Shown here: in pieces, positions 1-8,533 of the stretch
How the letters are laid out: the number at the start of each line of letters is the position of its first letter
How positions within the stretch are numbered: the first letter of the stretch is position 1
Virus record (IMG/VR): IMGVR_UViG_3300032050_000965
Location: 1 to 21,075 of that record
Direction: 5' to 3' (one strand)
Source of the DNA: a virus
Length of the DNA stretch: 21,075 nt
Made by a program: the position numbers and the translations under genes
Notes under the pieces: model-generated
Told to the model about the DNA's origin: nothing
Database searches by the model: none
What the model saw: the letters and a program-made list of their open reading frames with translations, nothing else

Positions 1-18
1 GTCGTCGCCGTAGGCCAC
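1..18 (-). CDS. 5' end of a downstream gene
   Basis: AAGGAG at 22-27 lies five bases before GTG at 16-18, which would start a product beginning MAYGDD. The upstream methyltransferase stop is 13 bases away. Only six codons are in the window, so the product cannot be named, but the ribosome site and spacing match other starts here. Confidence 0.5.
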
Positions 19-31
19 TATGTCTCCTTAA

Positions 32-853
32 TTATTCTGTAGTTTTTCTTAACCAAACCTGATAGCCATTTTCAATAATGGTTGACTTATCTTTAACACT
101 TTCAACAAAAGCATTATTTGCTTGTGTGGTTTCATCGTTTAGGAGTACATCATCTAGTGCCATAACTCCACCTACTTTAAGCATAGGCCAAGACAGTCTT
201 GTGTCAGATTCAATACTTGCTGCAGAGTGGTCACCATCAATATAGATAAAGTCAAAGCGTTGATCTTGGTTCTGTTCTAGCCAAACTTTACTGTCGCTTT
301 TTACCTTTGCAATCTTGTCTGCATATGGTGCTGTTCGTTCATCAAAGTATTCTTCTACCTTTGAGTCTTCCCAATTATCAACACAAGTAATAGTTGAGTT
401 AGCACCGGTTAATATATTTTTGACTTGTTCAATTGCGCTTGTTCCGACCCACGAACCAATCTCTAGGAATTTTAGGTTTGGCTTGTTAACGAACTCAGTC
501 ATATTCCTGTCAAAGAAATCGCTAGATCCCATTGTCCAATACCAATTTGAAGGATATGCTGGGTCAATTTCTTCCCAATTTAATGTTGTCTCATCCCAAC
601 GCCAAATTCCTTTTGGTTTAGGCCAATGAAAAACATTTCTAACTTTGTCATAAAACATTCCAATACCAGCAAAGCGAAAACGCAAATTTCCATTGTAAGA
701 AGTTTGAACCCAAGTACCGCCATAATGAGCAACGCAAAAGTCAATACCTTTTTGCTCGGATTCATTTCCATTCTCATCAAGCAGTTCATTGTTATGTACA
801 ACAATCACTTGCTTAACAATGTTGGTTTCATCTAGTTCTGCAAAGTGTGCCAT
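32..853 (-). CDS. Methyltransferase fused to a phage tail-type N-terminal domain (273 aa)
   Basis: The start is ATG at 851-853, with AAAGGA seven bases upstream; the adjacent ATG at 854-856 would add one Met. The 273-residue product begins with a domain of about 95 residues (MAHFAELDETNIVKQVIVV, then GGTWVQTSYNGNLRFRFAGI) that I recognise from tail proteins of aquatic phages. A class I SAM methyltransferase follows: LEIGSWVGTSA is the cofactor loop, CVDNW carries the acidic residue after strand 2, and FIYIDGDH and MALDD are typical of the Methyltransf_24 group. The substrate is unknown. The fusion could tether the enzyme to the virion or serve a fibre sugar. The gene follows the adhesin by about 18 bases. 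Confidence 0.78.
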   Translation of the reverse strand: MAHFAELDETNIVKQVIVVHNNELLDENGNESEQKGIDFCVAHYGGTWVQTSYNGNLRFRFAGIGMFYDKVRNVFHWPKPKGIWRWDETTLNWEEIDPAYPSNWYWTMGSSDFFDRNMTEFVNKPNLKFLEIGSWVGTSAIEQVKNILTGANSTITCVDNWEDSKVEEYFDERTAPYADKIAKVKSDSKVWLEQNQDQRFDFIYIDGDHSAASIESDTRLSWPMLKVGGVMALDDVLLNDETTQANNAFVESVKDKSTIIENGYQVWLRKTTE

Positions 854-871
854 CATATATTCCTTTTCAAA

Positions 872-2266
872 TTAAGCAAAAGTGATACTTCCTGAACCTG
901 TCCATTTGTAAACATAGTTAGCACCAACAGTTGTTTGAGTTGGAGAACCAGTAGTTGCTGCCGCTAATCCTGCTGATGTTGGATAGGAAATAATTACAAT
1001 ACCTGAACCACCTAATCCACCAGAAACGTTGGTACCGTTGTAACCACCACCACCACCGCCGCCACCGCCTGTGTTAGCAGTAGCAGCAGAGCCAGTTACA
1101 CCGTTTCCTTGTCCACCGCTACCGCCTCCTCCAGAACCACCAGCACCAGAAGTATAAGAAGTAGGTGCACCGCCACCGCCACCGCCTGCGTAATAAGTTG
1201 CGGTTCCCGTTATGGACGAACTTATTCCTATACCACCTGAGCCAGCATTAGCACCAGATTGAGTACCACCTACAGCACCAGCACCACCGCCACCACCTGC
1301 AGGACCACCAGAAAGTCCACTGCCACCATTATTACCTTGACCAGCAGTACCAGTACCGCCTGTGCCACCAGCACCACCACCACCTGAACCACCATTATAG
1401 GTTTGACCTACTGGTGAGTTTTGTATTCCAATACCGCCGCCTGATGATGTAATGCTGCTAAATACGGAGTTACTACCAGGTTGGAATGTGCCAGCACGTG
1501 GACCACCTGCGCCTACTGTAACGGTATGGGCAACACCTCTAGTAAATGAAGCCGTTGAGGTTAATAATCCACCAGCACCACCACCGCCACCACAAGCAGC
1601 AAACATATAGAATGCACCACCACCACCAGCGCCACCACCTGCTACCACTAAGTAAGTAACAGATACTCCAGGTACTACAGGAGTTACTGAGTTAGATGCA
1701 GCAGATGCCAAAGATTGTCCATTAGCATTAGTTGCTCTTACTGTAAATGTGTAAGCAGTTCCGTTGGTCAAACCTGAAACTGTAATTGGACTTGCACCAG
1801 ATCCTGTCAATGAACCAGGAGATGAAGTAGCTGTGTATGCAGATACCGCAGCACCGCCTGTTGCACCTGCTGTATAAGTAACAGTTGCAGAAGCATTGCC
1901 AGCAGTTGCTGTACCAATAGTAGGAGCTTGTGGAACTGTAGTTGCAGTAATGCTGTTAGATGCAGCAGATGCAGGACCTGTACCACGACCATTGGTTGCA
2001 GTTACTGTAAATGTATATGATGTGCTTGACTGTAAACCAGTTACTGATATTGGAGATGATGCACCAGTACCAGTGAACCCACCAGGGCTAGAGGTAACTG
2101 TATAAGAAGTAATAGGCAACCCACCATTAAAGCTAGGTGCTGTAAATGTAACATCTGCACGACCATTGTTATAGGCACGACCTGATGGCACATTGGTAGC
2201 AGTACCAATCGTTGGTGCATTAGGCACTTCACGTGATGAAGATGCAACTGTTCCCAAGATTCTCAT
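872..2266 (-). CDS. FnIII-containing glycine-rich adhesin (464 aa)
   Basis: The ATG at 2264-2266, in a TAATG overlap with the previous gene, is the better start; a TTG ten codons upstream is in frame but would overlap by 31 bases. After a short N-terminal lead come two FnIII domains (about 14-111 and 112-197, each with TSYTFTV or TAYTFTV near the end). A very Gly-rich region (202-425) then begins VTYLVVAGGGAGGG, followed by a C-terminal strand (YVYKWTGSGSITF, 452-464). The region resembles the Gly_rich_2 type of phage tail tip, where polyglycine helices expose variable loops that bind receptors. FnIII pairs are frequent in phages of Gram-positive hosts. It is probably the receptor-binding tip. 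Confidence 0.78.
   Translation of the reverse strand: MRILGTVASSSREVPNAPTIGTATNVPSGRAYNNGRADVTFTAPSFNGGLPITSYTVTSSPGGFTGTGASSPISVTGLQSSTSYTFTVTATNGRGTGPASAASNSITATTVPQAPTIGTATAGNASATVTYTAGATGGAAVSAYTATSSPGSLTGSGASPITVSGLTNGTAYTFTVRATNANGQSLASAASNSVTPVVPGVSVTYLVVAGGGAGGGGAFYMFAACGGGGGAGGLLTSTASFTRGVAHTVTVGAGGPRAGTFQPGSNSVFSSITSSGGGIGIQNSPVGQTYNGGSGGGGAGGTGGTGTAGQGNNGGSGLSGGPAGGGGGAGAVGGTQSGANAGSGGIGISSSITGTATYYAGGGGGGAPTSYTSGAGGSGGGGSGGQGNGVTGSAATANTGGGGGGGGGYNGTNVSGGLGGSGIVIISYPTSAGLAAATTGSPTQTTVGANYVYKWTGSGSITFA
992..1663 (-). repeat. Glycine-rich low-complexity tract of the adhesin
   Basis: This DNA encodes residues about 202-425 of the adhesin, with runs of up to nine glycines (residues 400-408). 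On the plus strand it reads as repeated CCACCACCGCC-like units. It is coding, not a separate repeat element, but it is a likely site of slippage. Confidence 0.7.
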
Positions 2267-2910
2267 TAGGCGGTTATGTCTCCAATCAAGATCCAAGAGT
2301 TTGTACCAGTTTTAATAAGAGTTGCTGCAGACCATTGTGTTCTGAGTTTAGTTGCGCTATCTGAGGCATTGACCGTTACGCCAACTGCGCCAGCAACTGT
2401 TACCTGACCTGAGTTTGCTTGAGCAATAGTTATCTGAGTTCCAGTAGCAAAGGGAACTGTGGCATTAGTTGGGACTGTTAGCGTAATTGCCGAAGCATTA
2501 GATAGAGTTACTAGATCTCCAGCATCTCCTGCTACCAATGTATAGGTAGTTCCAGTCTGAGTATTTAATGGGATAGTTTCATTAAGTCCTGCCTCGAAAG
2601 CGTTAAGTGCCTCTGATACAAAGACGTGCTTGATTGTTGCACCGCCTGAGTGAGATATAGCGCTAGTGCCTGATTGACCACGAACGATAGTAAAGGTATC
2701 GCTAGAGTTAGCAGTGATAAAGACAATCTCTTCGTTCTGTGTATCTGGGTCAATAGCTACCGAGAAAGTATCAATGTTGCCAGAGGCAAGAGTTACACCA
2801 CCGAGAAGGGCTGCACCAGTACCAGTAGCCACAGTCATAGATGTAGCAGAGTTTGAGATACCAGAGGCAAGCGTTGTCTGAACGCTTATGCTTGAGTATT
2901 TACGTGTCAT
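2266..2910 (-). CDS. Tail fibre / receptor-binding protein (214 aa)
   Basis: The 214-residue protein has two modules. Residues about 15-97 form a beta module with EEIVFITANSSDTFTIVRGQ and SGTSAISHSGGATIKHV, typical of phage tail proteins. Residues 117-214 form a domain also present at the C-terminus of the collagen fibre (KLRTQWSAATLIKTGTNSW here against [19 protein letters not shown] there). Shared tips of this sort usually mean a common trimerisation or receptor function. The start is ATG with AAGGA and a six-base gap, and its TAA overlaps the next gene as TAATG. It is probably a short spike or fibre. Confidence 0.72.
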   Translation of the reverse strand: MTRKYSSISVQTTLASGISNSATSMTVATGTGAALLGGVTLASGNIDTFSVAIDPDTQNEEIVFITANSSDTFTIVRGQSGTSAISHSGGATIKHVFVSEALNAFEAGLNETIPLNTQTGTTYTLVAGDAGDLVTLSNASAITLTVPTNATVPFATGTQITIAQANSGQVTVAGAVGVTVNASDSATKLRTQWSAATLIKTGTNSWILIGDITA

Positions 2911-2919
2911 TGGTTTTCC

Positions 2920-3822
2920 TTATCGGGTGTAGTGAATACGGATTGGATACTTGTCTGCCAACTTCAACGCTTCTTCGTTAAGACGCTGTTGGTAAAGAGC
3001 AAAGATGTAGCGAGATGCAGCAGCACCTGCAGTTGATGGCAACTTAGAATCGTTTAGATCTGCTTCAGCACTAGAGAGATTGATTCGTCCTGCGTCAAGG
3101 TAAGACAATAACTTGTATGCTGCGCCGAGTACGACAACATCCTTGCAAGACTCAGGTAAGCCAGATACGTCAGCAAAATCATCTGTGTTTGCGTCAAGAG
3201 TGTTAGGCGTGGCTGTATACCAAACTTGAATTGTACGACCAGGTTGTACGTTCTCATAGATATTTAGTGTGTTGTTTGTGTTGAAGGTAGCAGCATTTGC
3301 CATCCCGTCTAAGCGCCAGCGATTTACTGGTAGCCATTCTTGGCTAGAACCTGTTGTTTGCCAAGATATAAAGAGTACACCTTCGCAATCATCAGGCAAT
3401 GGGTATGTAACCTGAGATGCGTTAAAGGTAAATGTATAAGAGTTAATAATCCAGAGCTTAGGATAGAAGCTGTTGATTGTGTCGTTGATTGCCTTTTTGA
3501 TGGAGTTACGTGGGAAGGTTGGAGATAAAGTTACCGGCGCATATTGTGCGTGAGGTGATGCAGTTGTTCCCTGATACCCACGACCAAAGCCTGGAATAAC
3601 ATTGAGTACGTTGTTTGCCTTGTCAAAAGAATCAATCCAGATAAGTTCATCATCAATCTCAATGATACCTTTGGCTAGGTTAGATGCTGAGCCAACAGTG
3701 ATTTGTGTGCTGGTAGTTGTTAAACCTGCAGCGTTGGCAACATAAGTGATGCGGTCTTGGCGTAGTGCATAACCTTGTAGGTTAGCCTTTACCTCGTCTA
3801 CCAGTTCGTCCAGTGTTGGCAT
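2920..3822 (-). CDS. Putative head-tail adaptor protein (300 aa)
   Basis: The 300-residue product starts LDELVDEVKANLQGYALRQD, then has a beta module (about 30-98) and FPRNSIKKAINDTINSFYPK (103-122). Helix-rich ends such as VVVLGAAYKLLSYLDAGR (229-246) and RYIFALYQQRLNEEALKLAD (271-290) follow. This matches the adaptor (gp6/SU10-adaptor) type that sits below the portal in podoviruses, as I recall. The beta module (DDELIWIDS, then GFGRGYQGTTASPHAQYAPV) is like the one in the following fibre gene and may be an inserted tail contact. The start overlaps the previous stop as TAATG and has AGAGGA upstream. Confidence 0.6.
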   Translation of the reverse strand: MPTLDELVDEVKANLQGYALRQDRITYVANAAGLTTTSTQITVGSASNLAKGIIEIDDELIWIDSFDKANNVLNVIPGFGRGYQGTTASPHAQYAPVTLSPTFPRNSIKKAINDTINSFYPKLWIINSYTFTFNASQVTYPLPDDCEGVLFISWQTTGSSQEWLPVNRWRLDGMANAATFNTNNTLNIYENVQPGRTIQVWYTATPNTLDANTDDFADVSGLPESCKDVVVLGAAYKLLSYLDAGRINLSSAEADLNDSKLPSTAGAAASRYIFALYQQRLNEEALKLADKYPIRIHYTR

Positions 3823-4883
3823 TATTTCCTCTCATACCAGCCATCTCCCCATAGAGTTAGCAGTCTTGCAAAGTATTGCTCGTATTGTGGTGCGATAGCA
3901 TCTAATGAATATAAAGATACTGCTCGCTTGTGTATTGCTACTGGGTCCAAGTCTTTAACCCACTCTGTAGCTACTGCAAACTCCATTGCATTTCTGCAAC
4001 GATATCCAGTAACACCTTGTGGATTAGTTTCTGTAAATGCACCCCAGTCTGTGGTAATCGTTGGAGTCCCACAGGTTTGTGCTTCGATAACAACGTTACC
4101 GAAAGGTTCTATGTAAAGCGTTGGAGCAAATAGGGCAATAGCACCACCCATTAACTTTGCTCGTTCTTCTGCTCCCACTGGTCCTACCCATTCACCGTAT
4201 TCAATCTTAGGATCTTTACCAGGACCTGCCATAATCAGCTTGAGTCCTAGTTCCTTGCATACGTGCTGAGCAACAATTAAACCTTTGCGATCTACCATAC
4301 GTCCAACATATAGGTAGTAATCTTCCTTCTTTTCTTGCAAAGGAAACATCTCTGGTTCTAAATACCCTGGAATAACCGCATCATAGAAGTTGCCATCTAC
4401 CATTGTTGGATTCTTAAACATTGCATAGATGCTGTGCATCCAAGCGTAAGACTCAAAGACTTTATACTTGCTAAAGATTCCACCGTAACCCACACCAAAC
4501 TCTACTGTGATGTGGTTTGGGTAAGCATCTGCAATAGGTTTTTGTGAAGCACCACCGATAACACAGATAAAGTCTTTTTGTTCTAGGCGCTTACCTAGTT
4601 CCTTAATAGCGTTACCATTAAAGATCTGCCAGTGTGGAAGGTTAGAATCAAATGCTGCTTCAGTAAAATGCTTGCCGTCTAGTGCTTCTTCACGTTGCTC
4701 GTTTGTGATACAAGTAATTAACTCGTCACACGGTGCTTCGTTTTCTTCACCAGCATAGAGATAGACCGTATGGCCTAACCTTTTCATCATCATACAGAAT
4801 CGGCGTACCTTTTCTGTATAGGCACAGTTGACATAATCTTTGGTTGTCTGCGTGTGAGGCAGGCTCATAACGTGGAATCTCAT
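3822..4883 (-). CDS. Glycosyltransferase, GT4-like GT-B fold
   Basis: The 353-residue product looks like a GT-B glycosyltransferase that transfers a sugar from a nucleotide donor. The C-terminal half carries the donor-site signs: YVGRMVDRKG (192-201), with R195 and K200 likely contacting phosphate, and the E-x7-E motif EPFGNVVIEAQTCGTP (259-274; E259, E267). The N-terminal half has a Rossmann-type start (RFHVMSLPHTQ). No signal peptide or membrane helix is visible. It lies nine bases after the collagen fibre stop, with a weak ribosome site, so coupled translation is likely. The acceptor is unknown: the threonine-rich fibre or the host surface are the candidates. Its TAA overlaps the next ATG. 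Confidence 0.82.
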   Translation of the reverse strand: MRFHVMSLPHTQTTKDYVNCAYTEKVRRFCMMMKRLGHTVYLYAGEENEAPCDELITCITNEQREEALDGKHFTEAAFDSNLPHWQIFNGNAIKELGKRLEQKDFICVIGGASQKPIADAYPNHITVEFGVGYGGIFSKYKVFESYAWMHSIYAMFKNPTMVDGNFYDAVIPGYLEPEMFPLQEKKEDYYLYVGRMVDRKGLIVAQHVCKELGLKLIMAGPGKDPKIEYGEWVGPVGAEERAKLMGGAIALFAPTLYIEPFGNVVIEAQTCGTPTITTDWGAFTETNPQGVTGYRCRNAMEFAVATEWVKDLDPVAIHKRAVSLYSLDAIAPQYEQYFARLLTLWGDGWYERK

Positions 4884-4892
4884 ACGAGAATC

Positions 4893-6846
<1,954 letters not shown>

Positions 6847-6850
<4 letters not shown>

Positions 6851-7131
6851 GATGACACCGCTCTGAGAGCTTGCGCTGCAGGTAGTTGAAAAGTGCCAGC
6901 GATGAGGTTACATACGCCATTGTAATCAAGACGATTAGTAGTAGACGTACCCGCAATCGCATTTAGAACTCCCACTGTGTCTGTTAAGTTTGTTGATACT
7001 GAGCGTTGTGCTGCCCATTGGCGAGCAGCCAATGCTTGGTCAACCATCTCACCTGGTGCTCGATAGGTGCCACCATTAGCCAGACGATTCAGTTCATCTA
7101 ATAGCGTTGTACCGTATTGTCCTAGTGCCAC
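6847..7131 (-). CDS. Conserved phage protein of unknown function, likely structural (94 aa)
   Basis: Translation starts at GTG (7129-7131), with GAGG seven bases upstream. The 94-residue product has LLDELNRLANGGTY (residues 10-23), then QALAARQWAAQRS and RLDYNGVCNLIAG. I recall this pattern from small phage proteins encoded near tail fibre genes. It is helical and lacks membrane segments. Its TGA stop overlaps the TTG of the next gene. The location just before two fibre-type proteins suggests an assembly or tail role, which is inference. Confidence 0.7.
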
Positions 7132-7140
7132 CTATTTACC

Positions 7141-7305
7141 TCACTTCTTCTTTTTACGAGATGCTGCTGCGTTATCTACTAGATTTGGATAAGGTCGTCC
7201 TGCTGCCTTAGCCCGTGCTTTTGCTGCCGCCTTTTGTGCTGGCGTTAATTTCTTTGACTTCTCTTTAGGATTTTTTGTATCCCAGAATGCTGCCTTCTTT
7301 TTCAT
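7141..7305 (-). CDS. Small lysine-rich phage protein (54 aa)
   Basis: The 54-residue product begins MKKKAAFWDTKNPKEKSKKL and contains ARAKAAGRPYPNLVDNAAAS before a KKKK end. The core FWDTKNP and GRPYPNLVDN segments are familiar from small proteins of aquatic phages, without a known function. The start overlaps the previous stop (ATGA at 7302-7305). It is the last of the run of basic small genes and is separated by nine bases from the next gene, whose ribosome site overlaps its end. Confidence 0.72.
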   Translation of the reverse strand: MKKKAAFWDTKNPKEKSKKLTPAQKAAAKARAKAAGRPYPNLVDNAAASRKKKK

Positions 7306-7580
7306 TTGCAACTACAATCCCAAGCGCGAAGCGACTTGTTTATTCTTGAGTTTGGATCTCTAGCTGTCTTACTAGAAGTGTTCTTGGCCTTCATCCCACA
7401 CATACGACCACAGAAAGACTTGCGCCGTCCTGCAGACTTAGGAGACTTAGCAGCCTCAGCCTTTTTAACTGGAGGCTTGAGGTTCATCCCCTGCGCTTTG
7501 GCAGAGGCACGACCTTTTGCATTCAGGCCACCCTTTGGGTTCTTACCTTCTGCTCTCTGCCACGCTGGAGACTTTGCCAT
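7302..7580 (-). CDS. DUF6321-like basic, cysteine-containing protein (92 aa)
   Basis: The 92-residue product begins MAKSPAWQRAEGKNPKGGLN, continues with AKGRASAKAQGMNLKPPVKK, and later has RRKSFCGRMCGMK and RDPNSRINKSLRAWDCSCK. This matches a small phage family I know as DUF6321, although the family number is from memory. Four cysteines (57, 61, 89, 91) are arranged as CxxxC and CxC and could form a metal site or disulfides. The protein is strongly basic, and its role in the virion or in DNA binding is unknown. It overlaps the upstream gene as TAATG and the downstream gene as ATGA. Confidence 0.77.
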   Translation of the reverse strand: MAKSPAWQRAEGKNPKGGLNAKGRASAKAQGMNLKPPVKKAEAAKSPKSAGRRKSFCGRMCGMKAKNTSSKTARDPNSRINKSLRAWDCSCK

Positions 7581-7753
7581 TACTTCTTTTTGCCCATTCT
7601 CTTCTTAGTCATCTTTGCCTGAGACATTGCAATAGCAACTGCCTGCTTGCGACCTGTAACTACCGGACCTCTACTAGATCCTGAGTTCAAAGTACCAGAC
7701 TTAAACTCTTTCATTACCTTAGCAATCTTGGCCTTCTTAGCAGCCTTGTTCAT
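7580..7753 (-). CDS. DUF6496-like basic protein (57 aa)
   Basis: The 57-residue product contains KVMKEFKSGTLNSGSSRGP (residues 13-30 region) followed by VVTGRKQAVAIAMSQAKM. This is the pattern of the DUF6496 family as I recall it: a short helix, a Gly/Ser turn, then a QAxAIAxSxA helix. About a third of residues are Lys or Arg, so nucleic acid binding is possible, but the family's role is not known to me. It overlaps both neighbours by one base (TAATG junctions at 7753 and 7580), so translation is probably coupled through the cassette. Confidence 0.78.
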   Translation of the reverse strand: MNKAAKKAKIAKVMKEFKSGTLNSGSSRGPVVTGRKQAVAIAMSQAKMTKKRMGKKK

Positions 7754-7875
7754 TACTTGGCTGCCTTGCCCATTGCACCTGTCTGGATTGATTCGTATGT
7801 GCAGTACTTCATAGCACCTTCGTACTGCTTGTCAGGTGTTGGGTACTTTGCAATATCTTCTTCGTAGTTTTCCAT
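7753..7875 (-). CDS. Very small unknown protein (40 aa)
   Basis: The 40-residue frame begins MENYEEDIAKYPTPDKQYEG and ends GAMGKAAK. AAGGAG lies five bases before the ATG, and the site includes the previous gene's last codons. Its TAA overlaps the next ATG as TAATG. The product is mildly acidic and tyrosine-rich at the start, with one cysteine. The ribosome site and the overlap on its 3' side support it as a real gene. No family is recognised. Confidence 0.68.
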   Translation of the reverse strand: MENYEEDIAKYPTPDKQYEGAMKYCTYESIQTGAMGKAAK

Positions 7876-7877
7876 TG

Positions 7878-8150
7878 TTACTCCTTAAATGTCATTGAGA
7901 TTCCATCGAATGCTTTACCGGCCTCGTTGGAAAGTTGAACTGCTGCATCTATATCTTTACTCTTTGTTGAACGTGGTTCTATACCCTGTCGTGTTGCATC
8001 GTAATAGGACTGTAGTTCCCTATCGTGTTGCTTAGCAGTAGGTATACCTCTGTGGTTTGCCACACCTACGCTCAACTCTAGTTCGCCAATCTTGCAACCG
8101 AAGCATCCTTCTACATACTCAAGGTGCGTTGTTCGTCTATGTAAACTCAT
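7878..8150 (-). CDS. CFGC-motif phage protein of unknown function (90 aa)
   Basis: The start is ATG at 8148-8150, in an ATGA overlap with the previous stop; a TTG five codons upstream is the alternative. The 90-residue protein begins MSLHRRTTHLEYVEGCFGCK. It has a CxxC at residues 16 and 19 and nearby histidines at 4 and 9, which might bind a metal ion. The second half (RELQSYYDATRQGIEPRSTK, then SKDIDAAVQLSNEAGKAFDG) looks helical. I recall very similar short proteins in actinobacterial phages, and this is one of the best host clues in the window. Function is unknown there too. Confidence 0.75.
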   Translation of the reverse strand: MSLHRRTTHLEYVEGCFGCKIGELELSVGVANHRGIPTAKQHDRELQSYYDATRQGIEPRSTKSKDIDAAVQLSNEAGKAFDGISMTFKE

Positions 8151-8470
8151 ACTGGAGTTATCCAACTTCCGTATCCGGCAGCGGTAAGGACTCCTGCTTG
8201 GTAATCACTAATCTCGTACTCGTGACCACCGAGGAAGTAGTAACTAGCTGCAGCCAGATCATCTTGGCTTGGAGTTAATGTTGCTATAACTTGAGTTCCA
8301 TTAACAATCAAAGTCTGACCGCGTGGAATGTCTGTAAGGCTTGGAGCAATATCACCATCAATGGTTCCACCATTAAGGCGACGACCTGCAAGGCGTGAGT
8401 ACGGTGTGAACTCGTTTAAGCCTGCGCCCCAGGTTTGCCACTGGTACGGAGTTACTAATGTGTATGGCAT
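8147..8470 (-). CDS. Unknown small structural protein after the capsid gene (107 aa)
   Basis: The chosen start is ATG at 8468-8470, preceded by AGGAAAGG with a six-base gap. A TTG two codons upstream is in frame but would overlap that spacing. The 107-residue protein begins MPYTLVTPYQWQTWGAG, is rich in Tyr, Thr and Gly, and contains a beta-like middle (GQTLIVNGTQVIATL) and a C-terminal SDYQAGVLTAAGYGSWITP. No transmembrane segment or enzyme motif was seen. Small genes just after the capsid gene often encode head decoration, completion or neck proteins. I cannot assign one. Its TGA overlaps the next ATG. Confidence 0.65.
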   Translation of the reverse strand: MPYTLVTPYQWQTWGAGLNEFTPYSRLAGRRLNGGTIDGDIAPSLTDIPRGQTLIVNGTQVIATLTPSQDDLAAASYYFLGGHEYEISDYQAGVLTAAGYGSWITPV

Positions 8471-8494
8471 ATCCAACCTTTCCTAAGTGACAGA

Positions 8495-8512
8495 GGGTAG
8501 GTTTCCCTACCC
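8495..8512 (-). other. RNA hairpin after the capsid gene (7-bp stem, GAAA loop)
   Basis: In the transcript strand the arms are GGGTAGG and CCTACCC around a GAAA tetraloop, a very stable GNRA loop. It starts about 21 bases beyond the capsid stop codon. It lacks a following T run, so it is more likely a partial terminator, processing site or mRNA stabiliser than a full intrinsic terminator. Its placement would help give the capsid message a different abundance from downstream genes. Confidence 0.55.
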
Positions 8513-8533
8513 CCTGCCGTTGCACTAGCGGAA

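Noticed and set aside
3928-4133. Small plus-strand frames inside the glycosyltransferase gene
   Set aside because: They overlap a gene with clear catalytic motifs, lack ribosome sites and show no family features.
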